From assembly GCA_965250275.1 (NCBI GenBank), contig OZ252297.1:4340001-4404000 (forward strand): a DNA stretch of 64,000 nucleotides, in the 5' to 3' direction. Both the position numbers and the translations under genes were made by a program. The DNA is from G965250275 sp965250275 (GTDB taxonomy: Bacteria; Pseudomonadota; Alphaproteobacteria; Rhodobacterales; Rhodobacteraceae). Below, piece after piece: positions 42,841 to 51,552 of this stretch. The notes under the pieces were generated by a model. That model worked only from the letters and a program-made list of their open reading frames with translations, ran no database searches and was not told where the DNA came from. The stretch's first letter is position 1. Each line of letters starts with the position of its first letter.

Positions 42841-44856
42841 TCAGGCCGCCTGCAGACCCCGCCCTTTCAGCAACGCATCGATCCCCGGCAATCGCCCGCG
42901 GAACTTCGTGTAGAGTTCCGCTGCATCCTGCGACCCACCGGCCGACAGAATATGCGCCTCCAGTGCCTGCGCCCGCTCGGCGTCAAAGGCATCACCCACT
43001 TCCTCAAAGGCAGCAAAGGCATCGGCATCCATGACCTCTGACCACATGTAGCTGTAGTAACCCGACGAGTAACCATCTCCGGCAAACACATGCGCGAAAT
43101 GCGGCGTCGCGTGGCGCATGCCAATGGCATGCGGCATGCCCAGATTAGCCAATACCTCGGTCTGTTTCACCATTGGATCTGCAGGCGCATTGCCATCGTG
43201 AAAATCGAGATCGACGAGCGCCGATGCCACGTACTCGACCGTCTGGAAACCCATATCGAACTTTGCAGCTTTCAGAACCTTCTCAAGCATGTCCTGCGGC
43301 ATTGGCTCTCCGGTTTCGACGTGAACTGCAAACTCCCCCAGCACCTCAGGGACCTCCAGCCAGTGCTCGTAAAGCTGGCTGGGCAATTCGACGAAATCGC
43401 GCGCCACAGAGGTTCCGGATACGCTCTCATACGTCACGTCCGAGAGCATCTGATGCAAGGCGTGCCCAAACTCGTGGAAAAGTGTTCGCGCATCATCATA
43501 AGACAGCAGCGCCGGATCGCTCTTGGTGAAGTTACAAACGTTGATCACGATGGGTGCCTGAATGTCCGGGAATTTGGCCTGCGACCGCATTGCCGAGCAC
43601 CACGCTCCGGATCGCTTGGAGCCGCGCGCGAAGTAATCGCCAATGAACAGCGCCACATGTTTGCCTTGCCGGGTCACTTCCCATGCGCGGCAATCGGGAT
43701 GATAGAGCGGCATATCAGCCGGCGCGAATTCGAGCCCAAAGAGACGATTGGCGCAGGCAAAAGCGGCCTCAATCATCCTGTCCAGCTGCAAGTAAGGCTT
43801 GAGTTCCGTTTCATCCAGATCGTGCTCTATCTTGCGCCGCTTTTCCGCATAGTAGCGCCAATCCCATGGCTCCAACGGGCCGTTGATCCCATCTGCCTGC
43901 ATCATCTCGGTCAGCACCTGGGCATCGTGCATGGCGCGCGCGCGCGCCGGATCCCACACAGCCATCAGAAGCTCGCGCACATTTTCGGGGGTCTTCGCCA
44001 TTTCGGTGTCCAGCTTAAATGCCGCAAAATTGGGAAAGCCCAAAAGCCTCGCTCGTTCTTCACGCAACGCGAGGGTTTCGGCCGCGATCGAGCGGTTGTC
44101 GGTTTCGCCCCCGTTGGCCCCCCGTGCCCCCCACGCTGCATAGGCGATCTCGCGCAAATCGCGCCGCGGAGAGAACTGCAGAAATGGCACGATCAAGGAC
44201 CGGGATAGCGTAATGACCGGCCCGGGTTGATCTTTCTCGGCGCCTGCTGCACGCGCCGCATCGACCACGAAATCCGGTAACCCCTCCAAGTCTGCTTCGG
44301 TGAGGGGAAGGAACCACTCTCGCTCGTCAGCCAGAAGATTCTGGGTGAAGCTGGTACCCAGTGATGCCAGTCGGGCCTTGATCTCTTTCATGCGCGTCTC
44401 GTCCGCGCCCTCCAAGGCCGCCCCGGCGCGGACGAAGCCGCGATGTGTCAGCATCAGAACCCGTGCCTGCTCATCGTTCAAAGGCAGATCATCGCGCTGT
44501 TTCCAAAGATCTGCCACACGGGCGTAAAGTGCCTTGTTCGCAGTGATTTCAGAGAAATGCGCGGCCAGTTTGGGAGAGAACTCCCGTTGCAAGGCCTCGC
44601 GCGCCGGGTTGCTGTCTGCACCGGACACCGTGAAGAACGCACTGAGCACCTTGTCGAGCGACGCCCCAGCGGCTTCCAGAGCCTCCACCGTGTTGGCAAA
44701 GGTGGGTGCGTCTTCCTGACCCGCGATGGCGTCGATCTCTTGCTGATGCTCTTTCAGTGCAACATCCAGCGCAGGGGCAAAGTCTGAATCCGAAATGCGG
44801 TCGAACGGCGCGATCTGAAACGGCGTGTTCCAGTCCGCGAGAATTGGGTTCGTCAT
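42841..44856 (-). CDS. M3-family metallopeptidase (oligopeptidase/dipeptidyl carboxypeptidase)
   Basis: A 671-residue cytosolic zinc peptidase. The zinc motif is TLFHEFGHALHQMLSD (HExxH), with the third Glu in the following helix region YESVSGTSVARDFVELPSQL. It lacks a signal peptide. The start is preceded by AAGGAG. The family includes PrlC and Dcp, which degrade peptides released by ATP-dependent proteases and signal peptides. It ends the minus-strand cluster downstream of moeB. Confidence 0.93.
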   Translation of the reverse strand: MTNPILADWNTPFQIAPFDRISDSDFAPALDVALKEHQQEIDAIAGQEDAPTFANTVEALEAAGASLDKVLSAFFTVSGADSNPAREALQREFSPKLAAHFSEITANKALYARVADLWKQRDDLPLNDEQARVLMLTHRGFVRAGAALEGADETRMKEIKARLASLGTSFTQNLLADEREWFLPLTEADLEGLPDFVVDAARAAGAEKDQPGPVITLSRSLIVPFLQFSPRRDLREIAYAAWGARGANGGETDNRSIAAETLALREERARLLGFPNFAAFKLDTEMAKTPENVRELLMAVWDPARARAMHDAQVLTEMMQADGINGPLEPWDWRYYAEKRRKIEHDLDETELKPYLQLDRMIEAAFACANRLFGLEFAPADMPLYHPDCRAWEVTRQGKHVALFIGDYFARGSKRSGAWCSAMRSQAKFPDIQAPIVINVCNFTKSDPALLSYDDARTLFHEFGHALHQMLSDVTYESVSGTSVARDFVELPSQLYEHWLEVPEVLGEFAVHVETGEPMPQDMLEKVLKAAKFDMGFQTVEYVASALVDLDFHDGNAPADPMVKQTEVLANLGMPHAIGMRHATPHFAHVFAGDGYSSGYYSYMWSEVMDADAFAAFEEVGDAFDAERAQALEAHILSAGGSQDAAELYTKFRGRLPGIDALLKGRGLQAA

Positions 44857-45001
44857 GTGGGTAACTCCTTTGCGCTCAAGCTAGGGGCGCGGATTGGCAG
44901 GGTCCAGAGCACGTCACGACGAATTGCGCGTTTTGAAGTCCCGCGCAGCGCGTGCCGCCGACCAGTTAGCACCAGATCTGTCTTGAGTGTTGGCAGAGGC
45001 C

Positions 45002-46066
45002 CTATTCTGCAGCCGCAGCCGTGGTTTCCGAGCCACAAATCGGACAGTCGGCGCGCCGGCTCAGCCCGATGGTCCGGGTCTCGCCATAGAGTGCGTCATA
45101 GATCAACATCTGGCCGCGCAGAGGCTGACCCGCACCAGAGATCACCTTGACGGCCTCGACCGCCATCATCGCTCCGACAACACCCGGCAATGGTCCGACG
45201 ACGCCCGCTTCGGCGCAGGATGGGGCCAGACCGGGTGGCGGCGCTTCGGGGAAGACACATTGGTAGCACGGACCGTCCGTCGCGGGATCAAATACACTGA
45301 TCTGGCCCTCCCATTGGGAAAGCGCGCCCGAAATGAGCGGCTTCCGCAACTCTACGGCAATCCGGTTGGCCAGATAGCGGGTATCGAAATTGTCTGTGCC
45401 ATCGAGGATCAGATCGTAGTCCGCGAACAAATCTGTGGCAACGTCCTCGGTCAAACGGCGATTGTACGGGCGCACCGTCACATAAGGGTTTTGCGCCTCC
45501 ATCGCCGCCTGGGCGGAAAACACCTTGGGCATCCCGATGCGGGCATCTGTGTGAATCACCTGGCGCTGCAGATTGGCGTTGTCGACAACGTCGTCGTCGA
45601 TCACACCAATCGTCCCGACCCCGGCAGCGGCAAGATACTGCAGGGCGGGCGAGCCCAGCCCACCCGCACCGATCACCAGAACCGCGCTGTCTTTCATCCG
45701 CTTTTGACCGGGACCTCCCAGTTCGCGGAGAACGATATGCCGGGCATAGCGATTCAACTCTGTCTCGGTAAATGTGCCTGCGCTGGGTTTGGGCTGCGCT
45801 GCTTCGGCCTTTTGAGCACGACCGCGCAGCGCGTTCAAACCGCGCCTGTAGACCAGCACCAAGGCAACAAACCCTGCGATTATCAGCCACAAAGCCGCCG
45901 AGCCGCCGGTGGCCTCACGCAGAGGATGGCCCTCTGGAAGGATGATCTGCAGGCCCAGCACGGCGACAAAGAGCAGGCCAATCATGTAGAGCCGCGCGCG
46001 GACCGGGGTGCGCAGCATCATCCCCAACCCCCAAAGCAACGCTGCAAGGCACAGGACCAGAAACAT
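45002..46066 (-). CDS. moeB: MoeB/ThiF-type adenylyltransferase with N-terminal membrane domain
   Basis: A 354-residue protein. Residues 1-75 hold about three hydrophobic segments. The E1-like catalytic domain begins near residue 100 with FTETELNRYARHIVLRELGG and the ATP motif GAGGLGSP at 133-140, with Arg in NANLQRQVIH. Zinc cysteine pairs are CYQC and CPIC, and the candidate catalytic Cys is in APSCAEAGVVGPLPG. It adenylates the C-terminal glycine of a MoaD or ThiS-like protein. The membrane anchor is unusual relative to E. coli MoeB. The start codon overlaps the dut stop (TGATG). Confidence 0.87.
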   Translation of the reverse strand: MFLVLCLAALLWGLGMMLRTPVRARLYMIGLLFVAVLGLQIILPEGHPLREATGGSAALWLIIAGFVALVLVYRRGLNALRGRAQKAEAAQPKPSAGTFTETELNRYARHIVLRELGGPGQKRMKDSAVLVIGAGGLGSPALQYLAAAGVGTIGVIDDDVVDNANLQRQVIHTDARIGMPKVFSAQAAMEAQNPYVTVRPYNRRLTEDVATDLFADYDLILDGTDNFDTRYLANRIAVELRKPLISGALSQWEGQISVFDPATDGPCYQCVFPEAPPPGLAPSCAEAGVVGPLPGVVGAMMAVEAVKVISGAGQPLRGQMLIYDALYGETRTIGLSRRADCPICGSETTAAAAE

Positions 46067-46521
46067 CAGCTGCGCCCCGTTGACCCGAAACCGGCACCGC
46101 CGCGATCGGTCGCACTCAGAGCCCCTGCAAGCTCAAACCGCGCCTGCAGAACCGGTGCGACGACCAGTTGAGCAATGCGATCACCATGATTGATCTCAAA
46201 TCGATCCTGCCCGGCATTCATGACGATCACCGCCAGCGGCCCCCTGTAGTCGCTGTCAATCGTCCCCGGCGCGTTCGGGAGCGTGATACCATGTTTTAGC
46301 GCCAGACCGGATCGGGGACGCACCTGGATCTCATAACCGGATGGGATTTCGACCCGCAAACCAGTGGGAACAAGCGCCCGCGCTCCCGGCTCCAAAACGA
46401 CGCGACCGGAATCCGACAGGTTGGCCCGCACATCCGCCCCCGCAGCGCCGGCGGTTTCATAGCTGGGAAGAGGCAGCGCTGGATCGGCCCAGTCCTCGCG
46501 CGTGATCCGTATCGTCACCAT
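46066..46521 (-). CDS. dut: dUTP diphosphatase
   Basis: A 151-residue trimeric-type dUTPase that removes dUTP and supplies dUMP. The five family motifs are present, including AGAAGADVRANL, RPRSGLALKHGI, GTIDSDYRGPLAV, GDRIAQLVV and the glycine-rich C-terminal RGGAGFGSTGRS. AGGAGA precedes the ATG. It lies between coaBC and moeB in the operon; coaBC-dut adjacency is common in proteobacteria. Confidence 0.97.
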   Translation of the reverse strand: MVTIRITREDWADPALPLPSYETAGAAGADVRANLSDSGRVVLEPGARALVPTGLRVEIPSGYEIQVRPRSGLALKHGITLPNAPGTIDSDYRGPLAVIVMNAGQDRFEINHGDRIAQLVVAPVLQARFELAGALSATDRGGAGFGSTGRS

Positions 46522-46572
46522 ACTCGTTCTCCTGATCCTCTGACCGCAGGCGCCATTTGCGGCAGAGTCGTT

Positions 46573-47769
46573 CTACTCGGACAGTGCATCGGCAATGCGA
46601 TGTGCTAGACGCGCGGCCACATCCTGTTTTGGCATGCGCGGCCAGTCTTCTGCGCCGTTTTCGGTGATCAGGCTCACCGCGTTTTCGCTGCCACCCATGA
46701 TCCCGGTGGACGGGCTGACATCGTTGGCCAAGATCCAGTCACATCCCTTTCGCGCGCGCTTTGCCGTGGCGTGCTCCAGCACGTTGTCGGTTTCAGCTGC
46801 AAAACCAACCACCAGCTGCGGGCGGCCTTTGGTCATCTGTGAGACGGTCGCCAGAATGTCGGGGTTTTCCGCAAAGCTCAGCGTTGGCAGGCCGTCCTTG
46901 CTCTTTTTGAGCTTTTTGTCCGAGCTGGTTGCAACGCGCCAATCGGCAACGGCGGCCGCAAACACACCGGCATCAGCCGGGAGCGCGGCCTGCACCGCAT
47001 CGGCCATTTGCCGGGCGGTTTCCACGCGGACCACCGATACGCCCTCCGGCGGCGGTACGTCAGCCGGACCGGTGACAAAAACGACCTCGGCCCCCAAGGC
47101 CGCAAGTGCTCGCGCTACGGAGGTTCCCTGGGCCCCTGACGACCTGTTTGCGATGTAACGCACCGGATCTATGGGTTCGTGGGTTGGGCCAGACGTAACC
47201 AGCACACGCTTGCCCGCGAGGGGCCCCGCCGAAAGCGCCGCCTGTACGGCTGCGACAATCTCGGACGGTTCGGACATGCGCCCGGGACCGAATTCACCGC
47301 AGGCCATGCTGCCTTCGGTCGGGCCGACGCTGAGCACTCCGTCGGCGGCCAACTGGTCCCGGTTGCGTTGGGTTGCGGGATGCTCCCACATGCGTACGTT
47401 CATTGCCGGCGCAATCAGAACGCGTTTGTCCGTCGCCATCAGCAGCGTGGACGCCAAATCATTGGCCAGTCCGCTTGCCATCTTTGCCATCAGGTCCGCT
47501 GTTGCAGGCGCCACAACCACGAGGTCCGCACTGCGCGACAGCTGGATATGCCCCATCTCCGCTTCATCTGTCAGGTCGAACAAGTCGCGATAGACCTTTT
47601 CACCCGCGAGTGCAGAAGCCGACAAGGGGGTCACGAACTCCTCTGCCGCGCGGGTGAGAACCGGCGTCACCGTCGCGCCTACGTCCTGTAATCGCCGGAT
47701 CAGCTCCAGCGATTTGTAGGCTGCAATGCCACCGCCGATGATCAGCAATATGCGCTTTGAAGTCAGCAT
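46573..47769 (-). CDS. coaBC: Bifunctional phosphopantothenoylcysteine decarboxylase/synthetase
   Basis: A 398-residue enzyme for two consecutive steps of coenzyme A synthesis. The N-terminal flavoprotein CoaC domain has ILLIIGGGIAAYKSLELIRR, the catalytic His region MGHIQLSR and APAMNVRMWEHPATQRN. The CoaB domain starts near residue 190 with VTSGPTHEPIDPVRYIANRS and includes ILANDVS. The complete two-domain form is present. It follows chaN by 76 bases. Confidence 0.97.
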   Translation of the reverse strand: MLTSKRILLIIGGGIAAYKSLELIRRLQDVGATVTPVLTRAAEEFVTPLSASALAGEKVYRDLFDLTDEAEMGHIQLSRSADLVVVAPATADLMAKMASGLANDLASTLLMATDKRVLIAPAMNVRMWEHPATQRNRDQLAADGVLSVGPTEGSMACGEFGPGRMSEPSEIVAAVQAALSAGPLAGKRVLVTSGPTHEPIDPVRYIANRSSGAQGTSVARALAALGAEVVFVTGPADVPPPEGVSVVRVETARQMADAVQAALPADAGVFAAAVADWRVATSSDKKLKKSKDGLPTLSFAENPDILATVSQMTKGRPQLVVGFAAETDNVLEHATAKRARKGCDWILANDVSPSTGIMGGSENAVSLITENGAEDWPRMPKQDVAARLAHRIADALSE

Positions 47770-47845
47770 GGGGCGTGTCCTTGGCGGATGTTTAGACCAG
47801 ACAATAAGCCCGCACGCGGGCCTTCACCAGCCCCCAAACCGCAGC

Positions 47846-48658
47846 CTAGCCGTCGTCGCGGAAGGCCAGACATGGGTCAGGCCGCTCCACCGCAGGGCTG
47901 TCAAGCACGACATCGAACTGCCCATCGATCCGGCCCGCCTCTGACTGACCCAGCACAAACATGGACAAGCCAGGCGCGACGCGGGTGACATACACCGGTA
48001 GCCCCCAGTCGCGGCGGGCGTGCCCGTTGCCCGTGATCACCGCGACCGGACCCCCGGTTTCCTCGATGGCGGTCAGTACGGCCCGAGCGAGTTCCGCGTC
48101 ACGCAGCCGCTGTATGTCGACCATCTGCGGCAGCATCTCTTCGGGTAACGCGTCACAATGCGCCGCCAACTGAAAAGCTTCGCGTGCGCTCTGCTGATCC
48201 TCTGGCAAGCCAACGGAGAGGCCAAAGCGCGTAGCATCCTGCAAACCGAATGCCACCGAAACCCCACCGCGCATGGCTGCCATTGCCGCCTCGCGCGGAA
48301 CCGCCGCCCCATAGACGCGCGCCGAAGGGGCCGCTTTGAAGATGTCATGGTAGAACGCGAAGTCGGGCCAGCCCGATGCCGTCCATTCCAGTTGTGCGGC
48401 CAGCTTCTCAGGATCGTCCATCAATGCCGCGTCAAACCGGGCAGCCTGCACATCCGTGAGCATTTCCCAGACCACCGCGCGCGGCGTGATAGCGGCGACC
48501 GCTTCGGCCTGCCGCCGATGGTGATCAGGGTTGTCATGCACCTCGCCCAGGATCACGACCTGAGCCTGCTGCATCTGCTTTTTTACCTGATCAGGCAAAG
48601 AGGCCGCCCACGATGGGACGGCCAGCAAAGATAAGACAAAAAGGGCGCGCCAGATCAT
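47846..48658 (-). CDS. ChaN-family haem-binding-type protein
   Basis: A 270-residue protein with an N-terminal signal sequence (MIWRALFVLSLLAVPSWAAS). The TIKI/ChaN-like domain shows VVILGEVHDNPDHHRRQAEA at its start and the late GNGHARRDWGLPVYV, which are family hallmarks. ChaN in Campylobacter binds haem; the role here is unproven. There is no lipobox, so it may be periplasmic rather than a lipoprotein. Its ATG overlaps the rpoH2 stop (ATGA), so it is in the same operon. Confidence 0.82.
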   Translation of the reverse strand: MIWRALFVLSLLAVPSWAASLPDQVKKQMQQAQVVILGEVHDNPDHHRRQAEAVAAITPRAVVWEMLTDVQAARFDAALMDDPEKLAAQLEWTASGWPDFAFYHDIFKAAPSARVYGAAVPREAAMAAMRGGVSVAFGLQDATRFGLSVGLPEDQQSAREAFQLAAHCDALPEEMLPQMVDIQRLRDAELARAVLTAIEETGGPVAVITGNGHARRDWGLPVYVTRVAPGLSMFVLGQSEAGRIDGQFDVVLDSPAVERPDPCLAFRDDG

Positions 48659-49533
48659 AAAAGGAACTGATGCACTTCGCGTGACTGACCTTCAAGGTTC
48701 TTTCGCATCTTCTGGAACGCCGCAGCTTCCAGCTGACGCACGCGTTCCTTGGACAGACCAAGCTCGGTCCCCAGGCTTTCCAGGGTCCGTGGGTCTTCGC
48801 GCAGCTTGCGCTCGCGCACAATGAAACGTTCGCGTTCGTTCAAGGCATTCATAGCGCGGATCAGCCACTCGCGCAGCTGCGCGATGTCGTGGTTTTCTGA
48901 AACCACTTCTTCGGCTTGTGCGCTGTCATCTTCCAGCGTGTCGATCCATTCGCGACCCTCGTCTTCAACGGATTGGGTCGCATTGAGGGAGTAGTCCGAC
49001 CCAGACAGACGGCCTTCCATCATCTCCACATCATGCAGAGGTACGCCAATCTCGGTCGAGATCAGCTGGTGAAGCTGGTGCCGGTCCAGCGTCTGGCCTT
49101 CGGCGGCCGCTTCTCTCTCCAAGCGGGCCTGAACCCGGCGCATATTGAAAAAGAGCGATTTCTGCGACGACGTGGACCCCGTCCGAACCACGGACCAGTT
49201 GCGCATCACATAGTCCTGGATCGACGCCTTAATCCACCAGACCGCGTAAGTTGAGAACCGCACACCGCGATCAGGATCGAACTTGTCCGCGGCTTTCATC
49301 AAACCCAAACCCGCCTCTTGGATCAGGTCGTTCATCGGTGCGCCGTAGCGCTTGAACTTCGCTGCCATCGAGATCGCCAGCCGCATATAGGCGGTAATCA
49401 GTCGGTGAAGGGCGGCTTCGTCGCGTTCATCCCGCCATGCATAGGCCAAACGAAGTTCTGTTTCCGCGTCCAGTAACTCGGCCTTCATTGCGCGGCGCGA
49501 GATAGACATTTGGTGGGTCGAGTCCAGTGCCAT
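48655..49533 (-). CDS. rpoH2: RNA polymerase sigma-32-type factor, RpoH2-like
   Basis: A 292-residue group 3 sigma factor. The region 2 core-binding and -10 recognition segments include LIQEAGLGLMKAADKFDPDR and STYAVWWIKASIQDYVMRNW. An RpoH-box-like QKSLFFNMRRVQ follows. Region 4 is SLGTELGLSKERVRQLEAAA. The start is taken at MALDSTHQ after a GGGGGG ribosome site. Rhodobacterales generally carry two RpoH proteins, and RpoHII in Rhodobacter sphaeroides controls oxidative-stress genes. Assignment to that type rather than RpoHI is by overall impression and is moderately secure. Confidence 0.87.
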   Translation of the reverse strand: MALDSTHQMSISRRAMKAELLDAETELRLAYAWRDERDEAALHRLITAYMRLAISMAAKFKRYGAPMNDLIQEAGLGLMKAADKFDPDRGVRFSTYAVWWIKASIQDYVMRNWSVVRTGSTSSQKSLFFNMRRVQARLEREAAAEGQTLDRHQLHQLISTEIGVPLHDVEMMEGRLSGSDYSLNATQSVEDEGREWIDTLEDDSAQAEEVVSENHDIAQLREWLIRAMNALNERERFIVRERKLREDPRTLESLGTELGLSKERVRQLEAAAFQKMRKNLEGQSREVHQFLL

Positions 49534-49637
49534 GTGCCCCCCCGTGGCGACGGCGCGACGTCCCGCGCCTTGATTTGTTCGTCTATGAAAACTACGCAGT
49601 GCTCCGGAAACCGGATCACTTGAGAAAGCAAAAAAGC

Positions 49638-50159
49638 GTGGCAAAAGCGTTCACACTGGTCATTGGCGGCGCTGCATCGGGCAAGTCCGTCTATGCTGAA
49701 GGGCTGGCGACGAAGATCGGGACCTCCCTCACCTATATCGCGACAGCACAGGCCTATGATGCTGAAATGAGGACCAAAATCGAACGTCACGCCGCGCGCC
49801 GGGATGCCAGATGGACAACCCTCGAAGCGCCTTTGGATGTGACGTCAAAGCTTGCGCAGCTGAAATCGGCAGATGTCTGCCTGCTGGATTGCACGACGCT
49901 ATGGATCAGCAATCACCTATTGGCAGACAGCGATCTCGAAGCCGAAGAAAGACGCTTGGTTGACGCCATCGGGTCCTGTCCGGCCCGGCTTGTTGCGGTC
50001 TCGAATGAGGTGGGTCACGGGGTGGTACCGGACAATGCGCTGGCGCGCCGATTTCGGGAGGCGCAGGGGCGGCTGAACATCCGCCTCGCACAGGCGGCTG
50101 ACACGGTGGTTCAGGTGACCGCCGGTCTTCCACGTGCCCTGAAGGGGGCCCTGCCATGA
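49638..50159 (+). CDS. cobU: Adenosylcobinamide kinase/guanylyltransferase
   Basis: A 173-residue enzyme that phosphorylates and guanylylates adenosylcobinamide in cobalamin assembly. The P-loop is LVIGGAASGKSVYAEGLA, followed by YIATAQAYDAEMRTKIERH (with the His that carries the GMP). The GTG start at 49638 gives the normal family length and is favoured over an upstream ATG that lies within the divergent rpoH2 region. It overlaps the next gene by four bases. Confidence 0.93.
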   Translation: MAKAFTLVIGGAASGKSVYAEGLATKIGTSLTYIATAQAYDAEMRTKIERHAARRDARWTTLEAPLDVTSKLAQLKSADVCLLDCTTLWISNHLLADSDLEAEERRLVDAIGSCPARLVAVSNEVGHGVVPDNALARRFREAQGRLNIRLAQAADTVVQVTAGLPRALKGALP

Positions 50160-50734
50160 CACAGCTGCATCTCGTCCGGCACGGCCCGACCCATGCCAAG
50201 GCAATGGTCGGCTGGACCGATTTGCCCGCGGATTTGTCCGATACCGCCGCGATCGCTCGTCTGACTGCCTATCTGCCCGATAACGCCGTGGTTGTGTCGT
50301 CAGACCTGATCCGTGCCAAAACCACTGCCGATGCCATTCAGGATCAACGCATGCGCCTTCCGGATCGCCCCGACCTTCGCGAAATCCACTTCGGAGATTG
50401 GGAGATGCGCCGCTTCATGGATGTCGAGGCCGAGGACGCCACACGCATTCGGGCCTATTGGGAAACACCTGGCGATATCAGCCCGCCGGGTGGTGAAAGC
50501 TGGAACGCCGTGTGCGCGCGGGTCAACAAGTCACTGGACGAGGTGATGGCTGAACACGCAGGGCGGCACATCATCGTCGTTGCGCATTTCGGCGTCATCC
50601 TCACGCAGGTGCAGCGGGCGCTTAATCTCAGTTCAGTTGAGGCATTCAGCCACAAGATTGAAACGCTTTCGGTGACGGAACTCAGCCAGACATCTGACGG
50701 CTGGGTCGCCGGTCGTATCAATCACCTGCCGTGA
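50156..50734 (+). CDS. cobC: Histidine phosphatase, probable alpha-ribazole phosphatase
   Basis: A 192-residue histidine-phosphatase protein with QLHLVRHGPTHAKAMVGWTD and the second histidine in IIVVAHFGVILTQVQ. The ATGA overlap with cobU supports a role in cobalamin biosynthesis, i.e. dephosphorylation of alpha-ribazole 5'-phosphate. Sequence alone would allow other small phosphatases of the superfamily; the operon context decides the name. Confidence 0.8.
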   Translation: MTQLHLVRHGPTHAKAMVGWTDLPADLSDTAAIARLTAYLPDNAVVVSSDLIRAKTTADAIQDQRMRLPDRPDLREIHFGDWEMRRFMDVEAEDATRIRAYWETPGDISPPGGESWNAVCARVNKSLDEVMAEHAGRHIIVVAHFGVILTQVQRALNLSSVEAFSHKIETLSVTELSQTSDGWVAGRINHLP

Positions 50735-50788
50735 TATCCCATCTCACAAATCGGAGTTGGTACAGGTCTGCCGCCGCATCGTAACCTG

Positions 50789-51481
50789 ATGCCCATGACC
50801 TACGATCTCTATATTGGCGACAAGACATTTTCGAGTTGGTCCCTGCGCGGCTGGCTGATGCTGGAACGATTTGGCCTGCCGGTCAGGACCCATATGGTGG
50901 GGCTGTATTCCGGGACCATGGCAGAAGAGATGGCGCCGATTGCACCTGCGCGACTTGTCCCCGCGCTGCGGACACCTGAAGGCGACATTGTCGGTGAGTC
51001 GCTTGCCATTGCCGAAACGCTTGCCGAACGACACCCCAACGCAGGCCTGTGGCCCGAGGACCCTGCCGCCCGCGCAACGGCCCGCTGGCTCTGCGCCGAG
51101 ATGGCATCGGGGTTTTCGGCCCTGCGCGGCGACTGCCCGATGCAATTGTCCCATTGCTACGAAGGCTTTGCCCCAAGTGCCGCGGTGATGGCCGATATCA
51201 ATCGGATCGAAACGCTGTGGGCCCATGCGCGCGCCGTTTCGGGGTCCGCAGAAGGCTGGCTCTTCGGCGGTTATTCGCTGGCAGATGTTTTCTACACGCC
51301 TGTGGCCGCGCGGATCATCGGATATGATCTTCCCGTCAGCGCCATGAACCGTGCCTATTGTATCGAGTTGCTGTCGGAGCCGGCCGTGCGTGCGTGGCGC
51401 GCGGACGGGCAAAAGGTCAGCTACGATCCGTTCCCCTACCCGGTCGATCTGCCACGGACCCCCTGGCCCATTCCCGATTGA
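50789..51481 (+). CDS. Glutathione S-transferase family protein
   Basis: A 230-residue GST. The thioredoxin-like N-terminal half has DKTFSSWSLRGWLMLERFGL with the catalytic-type Ser/Ser-Trp, and VPALRTPEGDIVGESLAIAE (cis-Pro and Glu-Ser for the glutathione gamma-glutamyl group). The C-terminal half is helical. A second ATG two codons in is an alternative start. Conjugation substrate is unknown. It is a third glutathione-using gene in the window. Confidence 0.85.
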   Translation: MPMTYDLYIGDKTFSSWSLRGWLMLERFGLPVRTHMVGLYSGTMAEEMAPIAPARLVPALRTPEGDIVGESLAIAETLAERHPNAGLWPEDPAARATARWLCAEMASGFSALRGDCPMQLSHCYEGFAPSAAVMADINRIETLWAHARAVSGSAEGWLFGGYSLADVFYTPVAARIIGYDLPVSAMNRAYCIELLSEPAVRAWRADGQKVSYDPFPYPVDLPRTPWPIPD

Positions 51482-51491
51482 GCCTCTCCGG

Positions 51492-51507
51492 TTAACCATT
51501 CTTAAAC
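51492..51507 (+). promoter_or_regulatory. CtrA-like binding site upstream of comM
   Basis: TTAACCATTCTTAAAC contains the CtrA half-site TTAACCAT and a second TTAA six bases after the first TTAA, 46 bases before the comM start. A further TTAAC lies at 51533. The spacing is one base short of the usual N7 form, so the call is tentative. Confidence 0.45.
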
Positions 51508-51552
51508 CGTGCTGGTTTAGCGACAACACTGTCTTAACATGGTTGACCGGGA

